Source of the DNA: DASZZZ01 sp036260375
GTDB taxonomy: Bacteria; Actinomycetota; CADDZG01; WHSQ01
Length of the DNA: 5,379 nt
Direction of reading: 5' to 3'
Assembly (NCBI GenBank): GCA_036260375.1
Contig: DASZZZ010000088.1
Location: forward strand, 1-5,379
Each line of letters starts with the position of its first letter. Within the stretch, counting starts at the first letter, position 1. Both the position numbers and the translations under genes were made by a program. The notes under the pieces are model-generated. The model ran no database searches. It was not told the DNA's origin and saw only the letters and a list, made by a program, of their open reading frames with translations. Shown piece after piece: positions 1 to 4,731 of the stretch.

Positions 1-938
1 GCCGCGCCGCGGCCGCGGGCGAGGCATGGGCACGCCGGGCGGCGGACAACGCGGCCGCGGCCCGGGCGCGCGCCGAGGAGGGCGAGCAGGTGGTGGCGTC
101 GCTGCGGGCGCGCGAGCGGGAGCTGTCCGACGCGCTCGACGACATCGGCCGCCGGCGCCGCGACGCCGAGGTCCGCCGCGCCGAGGCCAGGGCGCGCGCC
201 GAGGCGGTCGCCGAGCGGGCGATGGACGAGTGGGGCATGTCGGCCGGCGACCTCGCAGGACTCGACCTCGCCGGACTCGACGAAGACGACGCCCGCGCGC
301 GCGTCGAGCGCCTCGAGCGCGACATCCGGCGCCTCGGGCCGGTCAACCCGCGCGCCAGCGAGGAGCACGCCGAGCTATCGGAGCGGGAGGGCTTCCTCGT
401 CGGCCAGATGGACGACCTCAAGTCGTCCAAGGCCGACCTGCTCAAGGTCGTCGGCGACGTCGACGCGACCATCGTCGAGGTGTTCCGCAGTGCGTTCGAG
501 GACGTCGCGCGCGAGTTCGAGGTCGTGTTCGAACGCCTTTTCCCGGGCGGCAGCGGACGCCTGCGGCTCACCGACGCGAGCGACCTGCTGCACGCCGGCA
601 TCGAGGTCGAGGCGCGGCCCCCGGGCAAGAACGTGCGCAAGCTGTCGCTGCTCTCGGGCGGCGAGCGCTCGCTCGTGGCGCTCGCATTCCTGTTCGCGAT
701 CTTCCGCTCGCGCCCGTCGCCGTTCTATCTGCTCGACGAGGTCGAGGCCGCGCTCGACGACGTCAACCTGCAGCGCTTCCTCACGCTGGTCGGCGACCTG
801 CGCGAGCACGCGCAGGTGCTCGTCGTCACGCACCAGAAGCGGACGATGGAGGCCGCCGACCTGCTCTACGGCGTGTCGATGTCGTCCGACGGCGTGTCGC
901 GTGTCGTCGCCAAGCGCATGGAGGAGCTCGTCGGCTGA
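1..938 (+). CDS. smc: Chromosome segregation ATPase SMC, C-terminal part (5' end outside window)
   Basis: The reading frame is open from the left edge (first full codon at 3) to TGA at 936-938, giving 311 visible residues; full SMC proteins are about 1100-1200 residues, so this is roughly the last quarter. Visible residues 1-105 are Ala/Arg/Glu-rich and lack Pro, as expected for the returning coiled-coil arm. The conserved LGPVNP motif at 111-116 marks entry to the C-terminal head half. The ABC signature LSGGERS is at 217-223, the Walker B FYLLDE with catalytic acid pair D245-E246, the D-loop ALDD just after, and the H-switch histidine is H277 in VVTHQKRTME. Family knowledge: two such halves complete ATPase heads that, with ScpA/ScpB, condense and segregate the chromosome. 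The N-terminal Walker A half must lie upstream. smc directly before ftsY is a known conserved order. The identity is secure. Confidence 0.97.
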   Translation, partial: RAAAAGEAWARRAADNAAAARARAEEGEQVVASLRARERELSDALDDIGRRRRDAEVRRAEARARAEAVAERAMDEWGMSAGDLAGLDLAGLDEDDARARVERLERDIRRLGPVNPRASEEHAELSEREGFLVGQMDDLKSSKADLLKVVGDVDATIVEVFRSAFEDVAREFEVVFERLFPGGSGRLRLTDASDLLHAGIEVEARPPGKNVRKLSLLSGGERSLVALAFLFAIFRSRPSPFYLLDEVEAALDDVNLQRFLTLVGDLREHAQVLVVTHQKRTMEAADLLYGVSMSSDGVSRVVAKRMEELVG

Positions 939-939
939 C

Positions 940-961
940 CGCCGGGCCCGGCGCCGGCGCC
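940..961 (+). terminator. GC palindromes after smc, possible weak terminator
   Basis: Directly after the smc stop lies CGCCGGGCCCGGCG (940-953), a perfect 14-nt palindrome that as RNA gives a 5-bp stem with a GGCC loop. It overlaps a second palindrome, GGCGCCGGCGCC (950-961). There is no T-run, so this is not a classical intrinsic terminator; high-GC actinobacteria can use hairpins without a U-tail. In such GC-rich DNA, palindromes like this also arise by chance. Termination function is inference. Confidence 0.25.
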
Positions 962-974
962 GAGCGCGTCGCGT

Positions 975-982
975 TATAGCCT
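975..982 (+). promoter_or_regulatory. Putative -10 element (TATAGCCT) for leaderless ftsY transcript
   Basis: An AT-rich island TATAGCCT interrupts an otherwise nearly pure GC spacer. Read as the TANNNT -10 hexamer TAGCCT (977-982), transcription would start near 989-990, at or 1 nt before the ATG at 990. No Shine-Dalgarno sequence precedes that ATG, which agrees with a leaderless mRNA. No convincing -35 box is visible. The very similar TAACCT before ffh strengthens the call. Confidence 0.5.
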
Positions 983-989
983 TTCCGGC

Positions 990-2150
990 ATGCCCGAAGG
1001 AATGGTCCCCGAGCTCCTCGTCGCGGCCGGGCTCGCGCTGCTCGTCGGTATCGCGTTCGTGGCGGGTCGGCGGCGCGGAGGCGACGACGACGGGCCCGAG
1101 GAGCGCGGCGCCGTCGCCGTCGAGGAGCGTCCCGAGAGCGCCGACGAGCCGGTTGCGACGACCGCGGTGGACGAGCGCCCGCCGGCCGCGGTCGACGAGC
1201 GCCCGCCGGCCGCGGTCGACGAGCGCCCGGTCGCCGCCGAGGCTCCCGCGCCGGTCCGGCCGAGCCTGCGCGACCGCCTCTCCAAGAGCCGCCGCTTCCT
1301 CGGCGCGCGGCTGTCGGAGACGTTCGGCGGGGGCCTCGACGACGACACGTGGGACGACCTCGAGGCGGTCCTCATCCAGGCCGACGTCGGCGTGGAGCTC
1401 GCCACCGCGATCGTCGCCGACGTCCGGCGGCGGGCGCGCGACACGGCCGCGCGCGACGACCGCGTCGTCAAGGGGCTGCTCGCCGACGCGCTGCTCGCGC
1501 GCTTCGACACCGAGCGTGAGCGGACGCTTGCGTTCGCACCCGACGGGCCGACGGTGTGGCTCGTCGTCGGCGTCAACGGGACCGGAAAGACGACGACGAT
1601 AGGCAAGCTCGCCGCCGACCTGCGGGAGCGCGGGCGCAGCGTCGCGGTCGCGGCCGCGGACACCTTTCGCGCCGCGGCCGACGAGCAGCTCGGCGTGTGG
1701 GCCGAGCGCGCCGGCGCGACGCTCGTGAAGCACCAGCCCGGCGCCGACCCCGGCGCGGTCGCCTACGACGCCCACCAGCACGCGCGGGCGCGCGGAGTCG
1801 ACGTCCTCGTGATCGACACCGCGGGTCGACTGCACACGAAGACGCCGCTGATGGACGAGCTCGCCAAGATCCGACGCGTCGTGGAGAAGGACGGGGCGGT
1901 CCACGAGGTGCTGCTCGTGATCGACGCGACCGCCGGCGGCAACGGCCTCGCCCAGGCGCGCGAGTTCGCCGGTGCGGTCGGCGTGACGGGCGTCGTCCTC
2001 ACCAAGCTCGACGGCACGGCCAAGGGCGGCATCGCGCTCGCGATCGAGAACTCGCTCGACATCCCGATCAAGCTGATCGGCGTCGGAGAGGGGATCGACG
2101 ACCTCGAACCGTTCGACCCCAAGACGTTCGTCGACGCGCTCCTGTCCTGA
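990..2150 (+). CDS. ftsY: Signal recognition particle receptor FtsY
   Basis: A 386-residue SRP-receptor GTPase that docks Ffh-ribosome-nascent chain complexes at the membrane. Residues 6-25 form one hydrophobic segment followed by RRR, a likely membrane anchor. Residues 31-90 are an acidic, Pro/Ala-rich linker holding a tandem 8-residue repeat. The N domain begins near 91 (LRDRLSKSRRFL). GTPase motifs are in order: G1 GVNGTGKT 194-201, DTFRAAA 224-230, DTAGR 276-280, TKLDG 338-342 and the closing GVGEGIDDLEPF 364-375. DTFRAAA together with GVNGTGKT distinguishes FtsY from Ffh, and there is no C-terminal M domain. ATG 990 is preferred over the in-frame ATG at 1002 because the -10-like element sits exactly upstream for leaderless initiation; no Shine-Dalgarno sequence supports either start. 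It lies 51 nt after smc and 21 nt before ffh. All key GTPase residues are intact. Confidence 0.97.
   Translation: MPEGMVPELLVAAGLALLVGIAFVAGRRRGGDDDGPEERGAVAVEERPESADEPVATTAVDERPPAAVDERPPAAVDERPVAAEAPAPVRPSLRDRLSKSRRFLGARLSETFGGGLDDDTWDDLEAVLIQADVGVELATAIVADVRRRARDTAARDDRVVKGLLADALLARFDTERERTLAFAPDGPTVWLVVGVNGTGKTTTIGKLAADLRERGRSVAVAAADTFRAAADEQLGVWAERAGATLVKHQPGADPGAVAYDAHQHARARGVDVLVIDTAGRLHTKTPLMDELAKIRRVVEKDGAVHEVLLVIDATAGGNGLAQAREFAGAVGVTGVVLTKLDGTAKGGIALAIENSLDIPIKLIGVGEGIDDLEPFDPKTFVDALLS
1161..1232 (+). repeat. Three 24-bp tandem repeats inside ftsY linker
   Basis: Three consecutive, codon-aligned 24-bp units (1161-1184, 1185-1208, 1209-1232) encode TAVDERPP, AAVDERPP and AAVDERPV (FtsY residues 58-81). 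Units 2 and 3 are identical over their first 21 bases; unit 1 differs from unit 2 at two bases (first base, and GTG versus GTC). A looser relative, VAVEERPE, occurs upstream around residues 42-49. The near-identity at synonymous positions suggests recent duplication by slippage in a tolerant linker. Confidence 0.9.
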
Positions 2151-2159
2151 GCGCGGGCG

Positions 2160-2165
2160 TAACCT
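2160..2165 (+). promoter_or_regulatory. Putative -10 element (TAACCT) for leaderless ffh transcript
   Basis: TAACCT lies in the 21-nt gap between ftsY and ffh, with exactly 6 nt between its last T and the ffh ATG at 2172. A -10 element there predicts a transcript starting on the A of ATG. There is no Shine-Dalgarno sequence. No -35 box is recognisable within the usual spacing, which would fall inside the end of ftsY. ffh could also be read through from ftsY. The promoter role is inferred from position and from similarity to the ftsY element. Confidence 0.5.
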
Positions 2166-2171
2166 GAGCCC

Positions 2172-3527
2172 ATGTTCGACGCCCTGAGCGGCCGGCTAGA
2201 CGACATCTTCACGCGCCTGCGGTCGCGCGGGCGCCTGACCGAGAAGCAGGTCGACGAGGTCCTGCGCGAGATCCGCCTCGCGCTGCTCGAGGCCGACGTC
2301 GCGCTCAAGGTCGTCAAGGCGTTCGTCGCCGACGTACGCGCACGCGCCGAGGGCGCCGAGATCCACAAGTCGCTGACGCCCGCGCAGCAGGTGATCAAGC
2401 TCGTGCACGCGGCGCTGATCGACGTCCTCGGCAAGGAGGCGGTCGGCCTTCGGACGGCGCCACGGCCCCCGCGCGTCGTGCTGGTCGCGGGCCTCCAGGG
2501 CTCGGGCAAGACGACCGCGGCGGCGAAGCTCGCTCGCCATCTCAAGGGGCAGGGGCGCCGTCCGCTGCTCGTCGCGTGCGACCTCAGGCGTCCGGCGGCG
2601 ATCCGGCAGCTCCAGCTGCTCGGCGAGCAGGCCGGCGTCGACGTGCACGCGGAGCCGGACGCCGCGCCCGACGACGCGCCCGCGGTCGCGGCGCGCGCGC
2701 TGGCGCACGCCCGCGACGAGGGTCACACCGACGTCCTCGTCGACACCGCGGGCCGCATGCACGTCGACCCCGACCTCATGCGCGAGCTCGGTGCGGTGGC
2801 GCGTGCCGTCGAGCCGACCGAGACGCTGCTCGTGTGCGACGCGATGACGGGTCAGGACGCGGTCAACGTCGCCGAGGCGTTCCTCGCGGAGGTCGACGTC
2901 ACCGGCATCGTGCTGACGAAGCTCGACGGCGACGCGCGCGGCGGCGCCGCGGTGTCGATGGCCTACGTCACGGGGACGCCGGTCAAGTTCGCCGGCGTGG
3001 GGGAGAAGCTCGCCGACCTCGAGCCGTTCCATCCCGACCGCATGGCGTCGCGCATCCTCGGCATGGGCGACGTGCTCACGCTCATCGAGAAGGCCGAGGA
3101 GGCGTTCGACGCCGACGAGGCGCGCCGCATGGAGGAGAAGCTGAGGCGCGCCGAGTTCACGTTCGACGACTTCCTGTCGCAGCTCCAGGCGATCAAGAAG
3201 ATGGGGCCGCTGTCGCAGGTCGTCGGGATGCTGCCGGGGATGTCGAAGCTGCCGGTCGGCGACGCGCAGATGGACGCGCAGCTGCCCAAGATCGAGGCGA
3301 TGATCCGCTCGATGACGCCGCAGGAGCGCGCCGACCCCCACATCATCAAGGGGAGCCGCAGACGGCGGATCGCGACCGGGTCGGGGACCACGATCCAGGA
3401 CGTCAACCAGCTCGTGAAGCAGTTCGATCAGGTGCGCAAGATGGTCAAGATGATGGGCGGCGGCGGCAAGGGCGGCAAGATGCGCCTGCCGGGGGGGATG
3501 CGCCTGCCGCCCGGCATGGGGGCCTGA
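2172..3527 (+). CDS. ffh: Signal recognition particle protein Ffh (SRP54 GTPase)
   Basis: A 451-residue SRP54-family GTPase, typical length. It binds SRP RNA and signal sequences emerging from ribosomes and delivers them to FtsY. The N domain covers about residues 1-95. G-domain motifs: G1 GLQGSGKT 107-114, DLRRPAA 137-143, DTAGR 191-195, TKLDG 249-253 and GVGEKLADLEPF 275-286. The Met-rich M domain starts near 325, with finger loop MGPLSQVVGMLPGM at 344-357 lining the signal-peptide groove and the RNA-binding helix-turn-helix motif SRRRRIATGSG at 395-405. The tail (424-451) is Met/Gly/Lys-rich and repeats MRLP twice. The start ATG 2172 is fixed by the conserved N-terminus and by the -10-like element 7 nt upstream. 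The ylxM regulator gene that separates ftsY and ffh in Bacillus is absent. The SRP RNA gene is not in this window. Confidence 0.98.
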   Translation: MFDALSGRLDDIFTRLRSRGRLTEKQVDEVLREIRLALLEADVALKVVKAFVADVRARAEGAEIHKSLTPAQQVIKLVHAALIDVLGKEAVGLRTAPRPPRVVLVAGLQGSGKTTAAAKLARHLKGQGRRPLLVACDLRRPAAIRQLQLLGEQAGVDVHAEPDAAPDDAPAVAARALAHARDEGHTDVLVDTAGRMHVDPDLMRELGAVARAVEPTETLLVCDAMTGQDAVNVAEAFLAEVDVTGIVLTKLDGDARGGAAVSMAYVTGTPVKFAGVGEKLADLEPFHPDRMASRILGMGDVLTLIEKAEEAFDADEARRMEEKLRRAEFTFDDFLSQLQAIKKMGPLSQVVGMLPGMSKLPVGDAQMDAQLPKIEAMIRSMTPQERADPHIIKGSRRRRIATGSGTTIQDVNQLVKQFDQVRKMVKMMGGGGKGGKMRLPGGMRLPPGMGA

Positions 3528-3529
3528 GC

Positions 3530-3547
3530 GGGCGCCCCGCGGCGCCC
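3530..3547 (+). terminator. GC hairpin after ffh, possible terminator
   Basis: Starting 2 nt after the ffh TGA, GGGCGCC (3530-3536), loop CCGC and GGCGCCC (3541-3547) form a perfect 7-bp all-GC stem with a 4-nt loop. No T-run follows; instead TGATAGGCT begins immediately. It may be a U-less terminator separating ffh from the rpsP operon, or simply a stem within read-through mRNA. Its placement precisely between two transcription units favours the terminator reading. Confidence 0.4.
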
Positions 3548-3550
3548 TGA

Positions 3551-3556
3551 TAGGCT
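3551..3556 (+). promoter_or_regulatory. Putative -10 element (TAGGCT) of the rpsP operon
   Basis: TAGGCT, 3 nt after the hairpin and 37 nt before the rpsP ATG, matches the T-A-purine-S-C-T form of the elements before ftsY and ffh. It predicts a start near 3563 and a leader of about 31 nt. The expected -35 region (about 3528-3533) falls in the GC hairpin and shows no TTGACA likeness. The spacer 3557-3580 is the most AT-rich stretch of the window and includes a small CGGG-TTT-CCCG inverted repeat (3558-3568) of unclear meaning. Confidence 0.4.
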
Positions 3557-3584
3557 TCGGGTTTCCCGTAATCGAATCGCCGGT

Positions 3585-3591
3585 GGGAGGA
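3585..3591 (+). promoter_or_regulatory. Shine-Dalgarno sequence of rpsP (GGGAGGA)
   Basis: GGGAGGA contains the full GGAGG core complementary to 16S rRNA and ends 2 nt before ATG 3594. Spacing from the core is short (3 nt). It is the only strong leader Shine-Dalgarno sequence in the window and fixes the rpsP start, in contrast to ftsY and ffh, which have none. Confidence 0.7.
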
Positions 3592-3593
3592 CG

Positions 3594-3977
3594 ATGGTCA
3601 AGATCAGGTTGATGCGCGTCGGCAAGGTGAAGCAGCCGTCGTACCGCGTCGTCGTCGCGGACTCCCGCAGCCCCCGGGACGGCCGCATCATCGAGGCGAT
3701 CGGCAACTACCAGCCGCGCCGGGAGCCGTCGGGCGTCACCATCGACACCGACCGCGCCGTCTACTGGCTTCGCAACGGGGCCCAGCCCTCCGACACGGTC
3801 CGCAAGCTGCTCGAGATAAGCGGCGCGTGGGCTGCGTTCGAGGGCCGGCCCGCCCCCGTCCCCACGCCGGCCGAGGCCCCGGCCCCCACGCCGGCGCCGC
3901 AGCGGCGGGCGACCGCGGCCGCGTCGGTCGAGGAGACGGCGGGCGACGACGCCGAGGAGACGGGCGAGGAGTCGTGA
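3594..3977 (+). CDS. rpsP: 30S ribosomal protein bS16
   Basis: A 127-residue bS16, a primary-binding protein needed for early 30S assembly. The core (1-80) is textbook: MVKIRLMRVGKVKQPSYRVV, then VADSRSPRDGR at 21-31, IEAIGNYQPR, and DRAVYWLRNGAQPSDTV at 53-69. The bacterial core is about 80-90 residues, so there is a C-terminal extension of about 45 residues: a Pro/Ala stretch with two 8-residue repeats (87-102), a short QRR basic patch, then an acidic end (EETAGDDAEETGEES). Extended tails of this sort are known in actinobacterial bS16. The start is set by the strong Shine-Dalgarno sequence and the conserved MVKIRL. Its stop overlaps the start of the KH-domain gene (GTGA), so it leads a coupled operon. 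Confidence 0.98.
   Translation: MVKIRLMRVGKVKQPSYRVVVADSRSPRDGRIIEAIGNYQPRREPSGVTIDTDRAVYWLRNGAQPSDTVRKLLEISGAWAAFEGRPAPVPTPAEAPAPTPAPQRRATAAASVEETAGDDAEETGEES
3852..3899 (+). repeat. Two 24-bp imperfect tandem repeats in rpsP tail
   Basis: Codon-aligned units 3852-3875 and 3876-3899 encode APVPTPAE and APAPTPAP. Both contain the 12-base string CCCCACGCCGGC (3860-3871 and 3884-3895) at exactly 24-bp offset. This is a local duplication in a low-complexity, probably disordered extension of bS16. Confidence 0.75.
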
Positions 3978-4210
3978 GCCGCGCGCTGCTCGAGTACGTC
4001 GGCCCGTGGCTGCTCGACCATCCCGACGAGATGGAGATCGAGGAGGTCGAGGACGAGCGCGGTGGCGTCGTCTTCGAGGTCGGCGTCCACCCCGACGACA
4101 TGGGCAAGATCATCGGCCGGCGCGGTCGCATCATCCACTCGCTGCGCCTGCTCGCGCGCGCCGCGGGCCAACGCGAGGGCCGCTCGCTCGGCGTCGAGGT
4201 CGTCGACTAG
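3974..4210 (+). CDS. khpA: KH-domain RNA-binding protein KhpA (YlqC family)
   Basis: A 78-residue protein from GTG 3974, whose last two bases start the rpsP stop codon (GTGA). It is a single type-II KH domain: after an N-terminal helix (ALLEYVGPWLLDHPDEMEI) come acidic strands, then HPDDMGKIIGRRGRII with the RNA-contacting GxxG loop GRRG at 48-51, and a final helix and strand ending GVEVVD. Length and order match KhpA, a small RNA-binding protein that in pneumococcus pairs with KhpB and affects cell division. GAGGAG (3966-3971), inside the end of rpsP, can serve as Shine-Dalgarno but is only 2 nt from GTG, so translation is probably coupled to rpsP termination. The frame stays open upstream to about 3827, but that extension is the shadow of the rpsP tail and does not match the family. 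Confidence 0.93.
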   Translation: MSRALLEYVGPWLLDHPDEMEIEEVEDERGGVVFEVGVHPDDMGKIIGRRGRIIHSLRLLARAAGQREGRSLGVEVVD

Positions 4211-4220
4211 GGACGCGCCG

Positions 4221-4724
4221 GTGAGCGCGCCGCCCGACCGGCTGCTCGCCGGCGTCGTCGGCAAGCCGCACGGGATCCGCGGCGAGGTCTACGTCGAGCC
4301 GATCTCCGACGACCCGCGCCGGTTCGAGCCCGGCTCCGCGCTCGCGCGCGGCGACGGCGCCGTGCTCGTCGTCGAGGACGCACGCGTCCACCGCAACCGC
4401 CTCCTCGTGAAGTTCGACGGGATCGACGATCGCGACGCCGCCGAGACCCTGCGCGGCCCCCTGTACGTCTCCGGCGACGACCTCCGACCGCTCGGGGAGG
4501 GCGAGTTCTGGACCTTCGAGCTGACCGGCTGCGAGGTGGTGACCGCCGCGGGCGAGCGTGTCGGCGAAGTCGCGCGCGTCGTGCCCGGCGCGGCACACGA
4601 CCTCCTCGACGTCACGACTCGCGGCGGCGACGCGCTCGTGCCGATGGTCAAGGACATCGTCGTCGCGATCGACCTCGACGCGCGCCGCGTGACGGTCGAC
4701 CCTCCCGCCGGACTGATCGAGTAG
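4221..4724 (+). CDS. rimM: Ribosome maturation factor RimM
   Basis: A 167-residue protein from GTG 4221, the family's usual length. RimM binds uS19 and helps mature the 30S head, including the region around 16S helices 31 and 33b. The N-terminal RimM beta-barrel opens with AGVVGKPHGIRGEV (10-23), the family hallmark, and includes LLVKFDGIDDRDAAETLRG (61-79). The PRC-type barrel begins near EFWTFELTGCEV (95-106) and ends with LVPMVKDIVVAIDLD (139-153) and VDPPAGLIE (159-167). Start choice: the family N-terminus begins just before AGVVGKPHG, no ATG is available, and AGGGA (4209-4213) offers a weak Shine-Dalgarno 7 nt upstream. The open frame extends upstream to 4062, but that part overlaps khpA and has no family match. 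It lies 10 nt after khpA and 7 nt before trmD. Confidence 0.96.
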   Translation: MSAPPDRLLAGVVGKPHGIRGEVYVEPISDDPRRFEPGSALARGDGAVLVVEDARVHRNRLLVKFDGIDDRDAAETLRGPLYVSGDDLRPLGEGEFWTFELTGCEVVTAAGERVGEVARVVPGAAHDLLDVTTRGGDALVPMVKDIVVAIDLDARRVTVDPPAGLIE

Positions 4725-4731
4725 CGCGGCC

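Noticed and set aside
26..979. A 317-codon open frame overlapping smc in another + frame
   Set aside because: The product is an Arg/Gly/Ala/Pro mixture typical of a shifted GC-rich frame; the overlapping frame carries all the SMC motifs.
375..1904. A 509-codon open frame on the - strand spanning the end of smc and most of ftsY
   Set aside because: It lies antisense to two certain genes, its protein is low-complexity Arg/Ala/Asp with no recognisable domain, and GC-rich codons on one strand suppress stops on the other.
2151..2171. Possible SRP RNA or small RNA between ftsY and ffh
   Set aside because: The gap is only 21 nt, too short for an SRP RNA, and no GGAA-tetraloop hairpin is seen in any gap of the window.
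2196..3341. A 381-codon open frame antisense to ffh
   Set aside because: Low-complexity Arg/Leu/Asp/Val-rich translation, no motifs, entirely within a conserved gene; a stop-suppression artefact.
3428..3706. A 92-codon - strand frame covering the ffh-rpsP gap
   Set aside because: It is antisense to the ends of two sure genes and to the promoter/RBS region; the Pro/Ile-rich product resembles nothing and has no Shine-Dalgarno support.
3827..3973. N-terminal extension of the KH-domain protein into rpsP
   Set aside because: The extra 49 residues are the shifted-frame reading of the bS16 tail; the KhpA family begins at ALLEY just after GTG 3974.
4062..4220. N-terminal extension of RimM from an ATG at 4062
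   Set aside because: It would overlap nearly two thirds of khpA, and the added Ser/Arg/Ala-rich segment does not match RimM, which starts just before AGVVGKPHG.
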